Shown here one piece after another: positions 49,036 through 56,781 of a stretch of 64,000 bases of DNA. Location of the stretch: NCBI RefSeq assembly GCF_004919085.1, contig NZ_STGL01000009.1, forward strand, positions 62,001-126,000, written 5' to 3'. Within the stretch, counting starts at the first letter, position 1, and every line of letters begins with the position of its first letter. Position numbers and translations under genes: made by a program. Under the pieces are notes generated by a model. It saw only the letters and a list, made by a program, of their open reading frames with translations. It made no database searches and was not told the DNA's origin. This DNA comes from Nocardioides sp. GY 10127 (lineage in GTDB: Bacteria > Actinomycetota > Actinomycetes > Propionibacteriales > Nocardioidaceae).

Positions 49036-49746
49036 GTGGCCGTGACAGACACCGCGATCCGTCGGATCAAGCAGATGATCACGACGGGCGAGCTGAAGCC
49101 GGGCGACCGGCTGCCCCCGGAGAAGGACCTCAGCGAGCGGCTGGGCATCTCCCGCAGCTCCATGCGCGAGGCCGTGAAGGCCCTCGAGGTCATCCGGGTG
49201 CTCGACGTCCGCCGAGGCGACGGCACGTACGTGACCAGCCTGGAGCCGGCGCTGCTGCTGGAGGCCGTCTCCTTCGTCGCCGACCTGCACGACGACGACA
49301 CGCTGCTGGAGATCTTCGGGGTGCGGCGCATCCTGGAGCCCGCCGCGGTCGCGCTCGCGGCGGCCCGCATCACTGAGGAGGACGTCGCGGAGCTGCGCGC
49401 CCAGCTGGCGCTGGTCGACGAGGACACGCCGGTCGACGAGCTGGTCCAGCACGACCTGGCGTTCCACGCCTCGATCGTGCGTCTGGCCGGGAACACCTAC
49501 CTGGCCACGCTGCTGGAGTCCCTCTCGGTGCGCACCGTGCGTGCCCGGGTGTGGCGCGGCCTCACGCAGGACAACGCCGCCGAGCGGACGCTGGCCGAGC
49601 ACGCCGCCATCGTGGACGCGCTCGAGATGCGCGACGGCAGCCTGGGGGAGTCCCTCACCACCGCGCACATCTTCAACGTCGAGAAGTGGCTGCGCGGCTA
49701 TGACGGCCCGCTCTCGGACCTGATGCCGCCGCTCGGCAACGAGTAG
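49036..49746 (+). CDS. GntR/FadR-family regulator of the fucose regulon
   Basis: 236 residues from GTG 49036; TAGGGT six bases upstream suggests a leaderless start. Winged helix (RRIKQMITTGELKPGDRLPPEKDLSERLGISRSSMREAVKALE) then FCD domain with FGVRRILEPAAVALAA, VQHDLAFHASIVRLAG and LAEHAAIVDALE. Its own promoter holds operator site 3. It probably represses the fucose genes and is released by a fucose-pathway acid; the effector is not known. Confidence 0.88.
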   Translation: MAVTDTAIRRIKQMITTGELKPGDRLPPEKDLSERLGISRSSMREAVKALEVIRVLDVRRGDGTYVTSLEPALLLEAVSFVADLHDDDTLLEIFGVRRILEPAAVALAAARITEEDVAELRAQLALVDEDTPVDELVQHDLAFHASIVRLAGNTYLATLLESLSVRTVRARVWRGLTQDNAAERTLAEHAAIVDALEMRDGSLGESLTTAHIFNVEKWLRGYDGPLSDLMPPLGNE

Positions 49747-50648
49747 ACACGGGCGGCCGTCCCGCCGAGGACGGCGGCGCGCTCGGCCGGGGCGAGCTCG
49801 TCCGCCAGCGCGAGGAGCGGCGCGCAGGACTCCGCGTAGCCGCGGCGGGCGGTGTCCATCGGCCAGTCGCTGCCCCACAGCAGCCGGTCGGGGCCGAACA
49901 GCTCCAGCGCGGTCTCCCACAGGGGCCGCAGCCCGGCGGCGTCGTAGGGGTCGACAGCGTCGGCCAGACCCGACACCTTCGCCACGACGCCCGGGTGGCG
50001 CGCGGCCGCCGCGAGCTGGGCGAGCCAGGTCCCTCGGTCCTCGCCGCGCGGAGGCTTGGCCAGGTGGTCGACCACGACGGTCAGGCCCGGCACCTGCGCC
50101 GCGACCGCGGCCACCTGCTCCAGGTGCCGCGGGAACGCGTCCGGGACGTCGAGGGGCAGGCCCAGGTCCGCCAGCAGGGCCAGCGACTCCAGCACCGGGG
50201 GCAGCAGCAGGAAGTCGGGCCGGGGGTCGTCGTGGACGAGGTGCCGGACGCCGACCAGTCGGCCGCGACTCCTCCGCTCCGAGCCCCCGCTCACCTCCCG
50301 GGCCACGGCGTCGGTGCACGGCGCCAAGCGACCCGCCTCGAGCCGGCGGGCGAGACCGTCGGCGGTCTCGCCCGGGGAGGCGAGGTCGAGCCAGCCCACG
50401 ACGCCGGCGACCCGGTCCGAGGCGTCGGCGACCGCGAGCAGGTGGTCGGTCTCGTCCTCGCTGTCCTCGGCCTGCACCAGGACCACGGCGTCGATGCCGA
50501 GCGCGTCGAGGTCGGCCTCGACCTCCCCGACCACGTGGGTGCGGTGGAGCGGGCCGAGGTCGGGCGTCAGCCAGGGGTAGCCGTCGCGCGCCAGGTCCCA
50601 CACGTGCAGGTGGGCGTCGACGACGGGGACGCCGGCGGCGGTGCTCAC
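49698..50648 (-). CDS. L-fuconolactonase-like amidohydrolase_2
   Basis: 316 residues from GTG 50648, overlapping the aldo/keto reductase stop (GTGA). HxH metal motif VVDAHLHVWDLARDGYPWL, VGWLDLASP, DHLAKPP and C-terminal GSDWPM (Asp metal ligand). This is the lactonase branch of amidohydrolases found in L-fucose and L-rhamnose oxidation loci. It hydrolyses L-fucono-1,5-lactone to L-fuconate. Its 3' end overlaps the convergent GntR gene by 49 nt. Confidence 0.85.
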   Translation of the reverse strand: MSTAAGVPVVDAHLHVWDLARDGYPWLTPDLGPLHRTHVVGEVEADLDALGIDAVVLVQAEDSEDETDHLLAVADASDRVAGVVGWLDLASPGETADGLARRLEAGRLAPCTDAVAREVSGGSERRSRGRLVGVRHLVHDDPRPDFLLLPPVLESLALLADLGLPLDVPDAFPRHLEQVAAVAAQVPGLTVVVDHLAKPPRGEDRGTWLAQLAAAARHPGVVAKVSGLADAVDPYDAAGLRPLWETALELFGPDRLLWGSDWPMDTARRGYAESCAPLLALADELAPAERAAVLGGTAARVYSLPSGGIRSESGPS

Positions 50649-51628
50649 GGGAGGTGCAGGCCCAGCGCGCGCAGGTCGTCCCACAGGGCTTGCGGGACGG
50701 GGGTGTCGAGCCGGTCGAGGTTCTCGCTCACCTGCGCGCCGGTGGCGCCGGCGACGACCACGGCCGCCACCAGCGGCTCGGTGAGCGGGTAGTGCAGCGC
50801 GGCGGTGGGCAGTGGCACGCCGTGGCGCCGGCAGACCTCGCGCAGGGTCGCCACCCGCTCGCGCACGGCGGCGGGGGCAGGGGCGTAGTCGAAGAGCCCG
50901 TCGCCGTCCTCCCGCGCCAGGACGCCGGAGTTGAAGACCGAGGCCGCGAGCACCTGGGTGCCGTGGCGACGGCACTCGGCCAGGGTCTCGGGCACGACCG
51001 ACTGGTCGAGCAGGGAGAAGCGGCCGGCGGCCATCATGAGGTCCAGGGCCCCGGTGCGCGCGCAGGCGAGCAGGGCCTCGGCGTCCATGGAGCCGACGCC
51101 CACGGCGCTCACCAGGCCCTCCTCGCGCAGGGCGACGAGGGCGGGGAGCGCCTCGCGGACGCCCTGCTCCAGGTCGTGCCGCTCGGGGTCGTGCAGGAGC
51201 GCGACGTCGATCCGGTCGAGCCCGAGGCGCTCGAGGGAGTCCTCGACGCTGCGGCGGATGCCGTCGGCGCTCAGGTCCCACACCCGGCGGTGGTCGGCGG
51301 GGACGTGGAAGTCGTTCGCGAGGTCGAGGCCCTCGCCCTCCGGGTCGGGCACGAGGAGCCGGCCCACCTTGGTGGAGACGGTGAAGGCCTCGCGGGGACG
51401 GTCGGCGAGGAACGCGCCGAGGCGCCGCTCGGACAGGCCGAGGCCGTAGTGGGGCGCGGTGTCGAAGGCGCGCACCCCGCCGTCCCAGGCGGCCTGGAGG
51501 AGACTGTGGGCGGTCGCGTCGTCCATCGGCGCCATCAGGTTGCCGAGGTTCGCGCAGCCGAGGGCCACCCGGCCGGGGAACAGGGAATCCGTGGCTGTGA
51601 GCGAACGGACGAGGGACTCCTCAGGCAC
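50645..51628 (-). CDS. L-fucose (D-threo-aldose) 1-dehydrogenase, aldo/keto reductase
   Basis: I choose GTG 51628 (327 residues) because GGAG lies seven bases upstream and the operator immediately precedes it; the longer reading from 51664 would translate through the operator. AKR motifs: RAFDTAPHYGLGLSERRLG (Asp/Tyr), VSTKVG (Lys), ALLHDPERHD (His) and ASVFNSGVLA. It matches the D-threo-aldose/L-fucose dehydrogenase subgroup and oxidises L-fucose to the lactone with NAD(P)+. Confidence 0.87.
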   Translation of the reverse strand: MPEESLVRSLTATDSLFPGRVALGCANLGNLMAPMDDATAHSLLQAAWDGGVRAFDTAPHYGLGLSERRLGAFLADRPREAFTVSTKVGRLLVPDPEGEGLDLANDFHVPADHRRVWDLSADGIRRSVEDSLERLGLDRIDVALLHDPERHDLEQGVREALPALVALREEGLVSAVGVGSMDAEALLACARTGALDLMMAAGRFSLLDQSVVPETLAECRRHGTQVLAASVFNSGVLAREDGDGLFDYAPAPAAVRERVATLREVCRRHGVPLPTAALHYPLTEPLVAAVVVAGATGAQVSENLDRLDTPVPQALWDDLRALGLHLP

Positions 51629-51631
51629 CTT

Positions 51632-51646
51632 ATTGCTCCGATGTTT
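51632..51646. promoter_or_regulatory. Fucose-regulon GntR operator, site 4
   Basis: ATTGCTCCGATGTTT: right half perfect (GATGTTT), left half degenerate. It abuts the GTG start of the fucose dehydrogenase gene. Confidence 0.6.
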
Positions 51647-51718
51647 GTTCGTGTCGTGACTCACATAACGCTAGCATCACCCCCGGTGGCTCCGAAATGG
51701 GCCGCCTGGCAGGCTTGA

Positions 51719-51733
51719 AGTAATCGGATGTTT
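51719..51733. promoter_or_regulatory. Fucose-regulon GntR operator, site 5
   Basis: AGTAATCGGATGTTT: right half perfect, with ATCGGAT core. It overlaps the SD region of the diketodeoxyfuconate hydrolase gene, so binding would also block that transcript's start. Confidence 0.65.
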
Positions 51734-51743
51734 GGGAGGAATC

Positions 51744-52619
51744 ATGAAGTTCGCTCGCATCGGCGCCCTCGGTGCCGAGGTGCCTGCGGTGCAGGTCGCG
51801 GAGGCCCAGGGCTGGCTCGACCTGCGCCCGCTGACCGCCGACGTCGACGGCGCCTTCCTCGGCTCGGATCCGGTCGCCCGGGTGCAGGCCGCGGTGGCTG
51901 CCGGTGACCTGCCGCCGCTCGAGGTGGCCCAGGACGGCGAGCGCTTCGGTGCGCCGGTCACCAAGCCGGGCGCGATCGTGTGCATCGGGATGAACTACGC
52001 CGCGCACGCCCGCGAGTCGGGCGCGGAGCCGCCGGAGCGTCCCGTCATCTTCCTCAAGCACGCCAACACCCTCGCAGGCCCGTTCGACGACGTCGTGGTC
52101 CCGCCCACCTCGCGGAAGCTCGACTGGGAGGTCGAGCTCGCCGTGGTCATCGGCACCCGCGCGTCCTACCTCGCCGACCCCTCCGAGTCGCTGTCCCACG
52201 TGGCCGGCTTCGCCGTGGCCAACGACCTCTCCGAGCGCGAGTGGCAGCTGGAGCTCTCCGGCGGCCAGTGGTGCAAGGGCAAGAGCGTCCCCGGCTCCAC
52301 CCCGCTGGGCCCATGGCTGGTCACCCCCGACGAGGTCGACCACGCCGCGCTCGGCCTGCGCACGAAGGTCAACGGCGTGACCTGCCAGGACTCCTCCACC
52401 TCCGACCTGATCTTCTCCGTCGAGCAGATCGTGTGGCAGCTCAGCCAGTACATGGTGCTCGACCCCGGCGACGTCGTCCTCACGGGCACGCCGGAGGGCG
52501 TCGCCCTCTCGGGCCGGTTCCCGTACCTGGTCCCCGGGGACCGGATGGAGCTCGAGGTCGACGGCCTCGGCAGCCAGGCGCAGGTGTGCGTCGCCCACGG
52601 CGCGGGTCAGGGGGCCTGA
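51744..52619 (+). CDS. 2,4-diketo-3-deoxy-L-fuconate hydrolase-like (FAH family)
   Basis: 291 residues from ATG 51744 (GGGAGGA just upstream). FAH fold: GAIVCIGMNYAAHARESG, PVIFLKHANTLAGPFD, LDWEVELAVVIG (acidic metal ligands), FAVANDLSERE, GKSVPGSTPLGPWL and GDVVLTGTPEGVALS. In the L-fucose pathway this family cleaves 2,4-diketo-3-deoxy-L-fuconate to pyruvate and L-lactate. It is followed after 1 nt by the SDR that makes its substrate. Confidence 0.87.
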   Translation: MKFARIGALGAEVPAVQVAEAQGWLDLRPLTADVDGAFLGSDPVARVQAAVAAGDLPPLEVAQDGERFGAPVTKPGAIVCIGMNYAAHARESGAEPPERPVIFLKHANTLAGPFDDVVVPPTSRKLDWEVELAVVIGTRASYLADPSESLSHVAGFAVANDLSEREWQLELSGGQWCKGKSVPGSTPLGPWLVTPDEVDHAALGLRTKVNGVTCQDSSTSDLIFSVEQIVWQLSQYMVLDPGDVVLTGTPEGVALSGRFPYLVPGDRMELEVDGLGSQAQVCVAHGAGQGA

Positions 52620-52620
52620 C

Positions 52621-53382
52621 ATGGGTGACCTGGTGAGCAACGAGCTGGACGGCGTCCGCGCCGTCGTCACCGGTGGCGCCTCGGGCATCGGCGCGGCGGT
52701 CATCGCCTCGCTGCAGGCGCGGGGCGCGCGGGCGGTCGCCCTCGACGTCAACGAGCCGACGGCCGAGGGCGTGACCGGGTTCCGCTGCGACGTCACCGAC
52801 GACGCGAGCGTCGTCGCGGCGGTGGCCGACGCCGTCGCCCTGCTCGGTGGGCTGGACGTCGTCGTCAACAACGCCGGCATCGGTGCCCAGGGCACCGTCG
52901 CCGACAACGAGGACGCCGAGTGGGCCCGGGTCCTCGACCTCAACGTGACCGGCATGGCCCGCGTGAGCCGGGCGTGCCTGCCGCACCTGCGGGCGTCCGA
53001 CCGGGCGGCCATCGTCAACGTCTCCTCCATCGCGGCGACGGCCGGCCTGCCCCAGCGGGCGCTGTACAGCGCCAGCAAGGGGGCCGTCCTCTCGCTCACG
53101 CTCGCCATGGCGGCCGACCACGTCCGCGAAGGCATCCGGGTCAACGCGGTCGCCCCGGGCACCGTCGGCACCCCCTGGGTGCAGCGGCTGCTGTCGTCGG
53201 CGCCGGACCCCGCGGCCGAGCTGGCCGCGCTGGAGGCCCGCCAGCCGCACGGCCGCCTCGTGGCCCCCGAGGAGATCGGGGACGCCGTGGCGTTCCTCGT
53301 CGGCCCCAGCAGCGGCTCCACCGCCGGCACCGTCCTGCACGTGGACGGCGGCATGCAGGGCCTGCGGCTGCGGCCCGCCTGA
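52621..53382 (+). CDS. 2-keto-3-deoxy-L-fuconate dehydrogenase-like SDR
   Basis: 253 residues. Classical SDR: nucleotide motif TGGASGIG, acidic specificity Asp in ALDVNEP (NAD-type), NNAG, catalytic Ser in VNVSSIA and YSASK, and VNAVAPGTVGTPWV. In context it oxidises 2-keto-3-deoxy-L-fuconate at C4, feeding the preceding hydrolase. The pair forms one bicistronic operon behind operator site 5. Confidence 0.87.
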   Translation: MGDLVSNELDGVRAVVTGGASGIGAAVIASLQARGARAVALDVNEPTAEGVTGFRCDVTDDASVVAAVADAVALLGGLDVVVNNAGIGAQGTVADNEDAEWARVLDLNVTGMARVSRACLPHLRASDRAAIVNVSSIAATAGLPQRALYSASKGAVLSLTLAMAADHVREGIRVNAVAPGTVGTPWVQRLLSSAPDPAAELAALEARQPHGRLVAPEEIGDAVAFLVGPSSGSTAGTVLHVDGGMQGLRLRPA

Positions 53383-53449
53383 CGCCCGCGTCGGGACACC
53401 TCACCTGCCGGGCCCGACCCGCCCCGCCCCGGCCCGGCCCGGCCCGCCC

Positions 53450-54307
53450 TCAGGCGGCGCCGGAGCCGGGCACGTCCGGGAGCCCCAGGGAGTCGGCTCC
53501 GAACGCGTCGTCCAGCCGGGAGCGCAGGCGGCCCAGCACCTGGTTGAGCCGGCGGGAGACCTGGACCTGGGACACGCCCAGCGCCACGCCGATCTGGGCC
53601 TGCGTCCGCTCCTCGACGAAGCGCATCACGAGCAGGTCCTGGTCGTCGGTGCCCAGCCGGCCGACCTCTGTCTCCAGCGCGAGGCGGTCGACGAGGTCGG
53701 CCGTCTCGTCGCGGGTGCCCGCCAGGTCGCGGCCGGTGCCCTCGGCGGGTCCGTCCTCGGCCGCCCCCCGCGGCGCCGGGGCGTCGAGCGAGTCGGCGTG
53801 GAACGCGCTGCCGGCCGTCATCGCGTCGGTGACGGTGCCCTCGCTCACGTCGAGCGCGTGCGCGGCGTCCTCGACCTCGAGGCTCGTCACGCGGTCGAAC
53901 GAGAGGCCGCTGCGCATCAGCCGCCACCGGGCGTCCTGCACCGCGCGCGGCGGCCGGATCGTCCAGCTGTTGTCGCGGAAGTGCCGGCGCAGCTCGCCGC
54001 GGATCGTGGGCACGGCGAACGCCACGAAGGGCACGCCGGTGCGGACGTCGAAGCGGTCGACGGAGTGGACCAAGGCGAGGTAGGCGACCTGCTCGAGGTC
54101 GTCGGTCGCGACGCCGCGGCCGCCGTAGTGGCGGGCCAGGCTGCGCGCGAGGGGCATGTGCAGGTGCACGACCTCGGCGCGGGTCTCCCGCCCGTCGGGC
54201 GTGTCGTGGTCGTCGGTGAGGCCGTGCCACTCGGCGAGGAGCAGCGCGGTGCGCTCCGCCCGGTCGGGCGGTGCCCCGCCGGGGGCAGGGCCGCAGGAGT
54301 CGTCCAT
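53450..54307 (-). CDS. Alternative sigma-70 factor, SigB/SigF/WhiG-like
   Basis: 285 residues from ATG 54307. Region 2: MPLARSLARHYGGRGVATDDLEQVAYLALVHSVDRFD; region 3 around RGELRRHFRDNSWTIRPPRAVQD; region 4 HTH QAQIGVALGVSQVQVSRRLNQVLGRL. There is an acidic/Gly insert (~185-215) between regions 3 and 4. No anti-sigma or anti-anti-sigma gene is adjacent. The 5' region has a run of nine G (plus strand), and the only SD-like AAGGA is about 12 bases away, so translation may be weak. Confidence 0.85.
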   Translation of the reverse strand: MDDSCGPAPGGAPPDRAERTALLLAEWHGLTDDHDTPDGRETRAEVVHLHMPLARSLARHYGGRGVATDDLEQVAYLALVHSVDRFDVRTGVPFVAFAVPTIRGELRRHFRDNSWTIRPPRAVQDARWRLMRSGLSFDRVTSLEVEDAAHALDVSEGTVTDAMTAGSAFHADSLDAPAPRGAAEDGPAEGTGRDLAGTRDETADLVDRLALETEVGRLGTDDQDLLVMRFVEERTQAQIGVALGVSQVQVSRRLNQVLGRLRSRLDDAFGADSLGLPDVPGSGAA

Positions 54308-54326
54308 GAGGTGCTCGCATCCTTGC

Positions 54327-54335
54327 GGGGGGGGG
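54327..54335. repeat. Nine-G homopolymer upstream of the sigma factor gene
   Basis: An uninterrupted G9 followed by A4 lies about 20 bp upstream of the sigma factor ATG. On the coding strand it reads T4C9. It is outside the chosen ORF, so slippage would change leader spacing rather than frame. Confidence 0.7.
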
Positions 54336-54488
54336 AAAAGAAGAGGTGCTCGGGAGCCGGTCGCGGCCCGTGTGTGGTCGGGTGTGGTCCCTGGGGAGCG
54401 CGCACCTGCCACTCTGCCCCGCACGGCCCCGAAGCACACGCACCTCACCCCTGTGGTGCCTGATCCGGCCTGACGCGGGCCGGGAGCC

Positions 54489-55607
54489 TCAGGAGTGGTG
54501 GACGGCGGACGTGAGCTGCGAGAGCGGGAGGCCGGTGCCGCCCCAGCGACGGGCGACGATCTCGGCCGCGATGCTGATCGCCGTCTCCTCGGGCGTGCGG
54601 CCGCCGAGGTCCAGGCCGACGGGCCCGGACAGGGCGGCGAGCTCGGTGTCGGTGAGTCCGCGCTCGCGCAGCCGCTCGCGGCGGTCGGTGTCGGTGCGCC
54701 GCGACCCCATCGCCCCCACGTACGCCGGCGGCACCGGCAGCCGCAGCGCGACCTCGAGGAGCGGCACGTCGAACTTCGGGTCGTGGGTGAGCAGCACCAG
54801 CACGGTGCGCCCGTCGAGCCGTCCGGCGTCCCGCTCGGCGGCGAGGTAGCGGAACGGCTGGTCCACGACGACCTCGTCGGCGTGCGGGAAGCGTGCGGCG
54901 GTGGCGAAGAGCGGCCGCGCGTCGCAGACGGTGACGCGGTAGCCCAGGAAGGCCCCCGCCCGGCTCATCGCGGCGGCGAAGTCGATCGCCCCGAAGACGA
55001 TCATCCGCGGCGGCGGGGCGAACGAGTGCACGAACACCTCGCAGCCCTCCCCGCGGCGCTCGCCCTCCACCCCGTAGACCAGGACGCCGGTCGCGCCGGC
55101 CGCCAGCATGCCGGCCGCGTCGTCGGCGACCGCCGCGTCGAGCCGTGCGCTGCCGAGCGAGCCGCCGCTCACCTCGCCCACGAGCAGCCGCCGCCCCACC
55201 CGGTCGGGGTCGGGGTGCGCGACCACGGTGGCCGTGGCCACGGGGCGCTCGGCTGCGACGGCCTCGACGAGCGCGCCGAGCTCGGGGAACGTGTGCCGCG
55301 AGACCGGCTCGACCGCGACGTCCAGCACGCCGCCGCAGGTGAGGCCGACCGCGAAGGCGTCGTCGTCGCTCACGCCGTAGCGCTCGACCCGCCCGCGACC
55401 GGTGGCGACGACCTCGCGCGCGGCCTCGTAGACCGCGCCCTCCACGCACCCGCCGGAGACGGACCCGACGACGCTGCCGTCGGGGCCGACCAGCATCGAG
55501 GCGCCGGGCGGTCGGGGCGCGGAGCGGAAGGTGTGGACGACGGTGGCGAGGCCGACGGTCGCGCCCTCGTCCCACCACGCCCGCAGCGCGGGCAGCACCT
55601 CTCTCAC
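54489..55607 (-). CDS. XdhC/CoxI-family protein
   Basis: 372 residues, GTG 55607. N-terminal XdhC_CoxI motif VVGSVSGGCVEGAVYEAA and LTCGGVLDVAVEP; C-terminal Rossmann half with VFGAIDFAAAMSRAGAFLGYRVTVCDAR and AYVGAMGSRRT, ending in the GLDLGGRTPEETAISIAAEIV signature. XdhC proteins insert sulfurated Mo cofactor into xanthine dehydrogenase-type enzymes. No molybdenum hydroxylase is encoded in this window, so it is an orphan here. Confidence 0.9.
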   Translation of the reverse strand: MREVLPALRAWWDEGATVGLATVVHTFRSAPRPPGASMLVGPDGSVVGSVSGGCVEGAVYEAAREVVATGRGRVERYGVSDDDAFAVGLTCGGVLDVAVEPVSRHTFPELGALVEAVAAERPVATATVVAHPDPDRVGRRLLVGEVSGGSLGSARLDAAVADDAAGMLAAGATGVLVYGVEGERRGEGCEVFVHSFAPPPRMIVFGAIDFAAAMSRAGAFLGYRVTVCDARPLFATAARFPHADEVVVDQPFRYLAAERDAGRLDGRTVLVLLTHDPKFDVPLLEVALRLPVPPAYVGAMGSRRTDTDRRERLRERGLTDTELAALSGPVGLDLGGRTPEETAISIAAEIVARRWGGTGLPLSQLTSAVHHS

Positions 55608-55686
55608 GCGCCTACCTTCACACGCCCGGCCTCACACGCCCGGCCTGGACCGCCTGGCCCCACCCGGGCGCTCCCGCCCGCGTGGC

Positions 55687-56709
55687 TCAGGCCTGCGCGG
55701 CGGGCACCAGGGACCGCAGGGCCGGGGCGACCTCGCTGCCGAACTCGGTGAGGAACGTGCGCTGGTCGCCGCCGGGGGCGTGGAACACGAGGTGGTTGAA
55801 CCCGGCGTCCGTGTACTGCTTCACCTGCTCCACGACCTCCTCGGGCGTCGTCGCCACGATCCAGCGCTTGGCGACCTGCTCGATCGGCAGCTCGTCGGCG
55901 ACGCGGGCCATCTCGACGGGGTTGGTGATGGAGTGCTTCTGCTCCGGGGTGAGCGAGAGCGGGCCCCAGAAGCGGCAGTTCTCCAGCGCGGCCTCGCGGG
56001 TGTGGGCGTAGCTGAGCTTGATCTCGATGGTGAGGTCCTGCTCCTGGCCGGCGTAGGGGCCGAGCGCGCGGCCCTCGGTGCGGGCGGGCAGGAGCTGCTC
56101 GGTGTAGAGGTCCATGCCCTTGCCCGACGTGCAGATGAACCCGTCCCCCATCCGCCCGGCGTACTTGGCGACAGTGGGGCCGCCCGCGGCCACGTAGACC
56201 GGTACCTCGACCTCGGGGTGGTCGTACACGGTGGCGTCGACGGTGGAGTAGTACTCGCCCTCGAACGTCACCCGCTCCTCGCGCCACAGCGTGCGGATGA
56301 GGCGGACGGCCTCCCGCAGCCGACCGAAGCGCTCCTTGAACTCGGGCCACTCGAAGTCGCCGAGCACCGCCTTCTCGTTGAGCGCCTCGCCGGTGCCCAC
56401 GCCGAGGATCACGCGGCCCGGGTAGAGGCAGCCGAGCGTGCCGAACGCCTGCGCGATGAGCGCCGGGGGGTAGCGGAAGGTGGGGGTGAGGACGCTGGTG
56501 CCGAGCTGGACCCGCTCGGTGCGCTCGCCCACGGCCGCCAGCCAGGACAGCGAGAACGGCGCGTGCCCGTCGACGTGGCGCCACGGCTGGTAGTGGTCGG
56601 AGACCCACACGGAGTCGAGCCCGACCTCCTCGGCGGTGACGCCGAGCTCCACGAGCTCGCGCGGGGCGAACTGCTCTGCGGAGGCCTTGTAGCCGAGCTT
56701 CAGGTCCAC
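55687..56709 (-). CDS. fgd: F420-dependent glucose-6-phosphate dehydrogenase
   Basis: 340 residues, GTG 56709 with GGAG eight bases upstream. It closely resembles Mycobacterium Fgd1: LKLGYKASAEQFAPRELVEL, VSDHYQPWRH (Asp38/His39/Trp43, matching Fgd1 Asp39/His40/Trp44) and GVGTGEALNE (Glu108, matching Glu109). It oxidises glucose-6-phosphate to 6-phosphogluconolactone while reducing F420. It lies downstream of fbiC and a Baeyer-Villiger-type gene on the same strand. Confidence 0.93.
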   Translation of the reverse strand: MDLKLGYKASAEQFAPRELVELGVTAEEVGLDSVWVSDHYQPWRHVDGHAPFSLSWLAAVGERTERVQLGTSVLTPTFRYPPALIAQAFGTLGCLYPGRVILGVGTGEALNEKAVLGDFEWPEFKERFGRLREAVRLIRTLWREERVTFEGEYYSTVDATVYDHPEVEVPVYVAAGGPTVAKYAGRMGDGFICTSGKGMDLYTEQLLPARTEGRALGPYAGQEQDLTIEIKLSYAHTREAALENCRFWGPLSLTPEQKHSITNPVEMARVADELPIEQVAKRWIVATTPEEVVEQVKQYTDAGFNHLVFHAPGGDQRTFLTEFGSEVAPALRSLVPAAQA

Positions 56710-56781
56710 GGGTGCACTCCTTCTCGCGGGCCGCTGCGTCGGGGCCGCGCTGTGGTCGACGTCGTCAACCTAGCGGGCGCG

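Noticed and set aside
54327..54335. G9 tract considered as a phase-variable switch inside the sigma factor ORF
   Set aside because: With the best-supported ATG (54307) the tract is outside the coding sequence, so frame switching is not shown.
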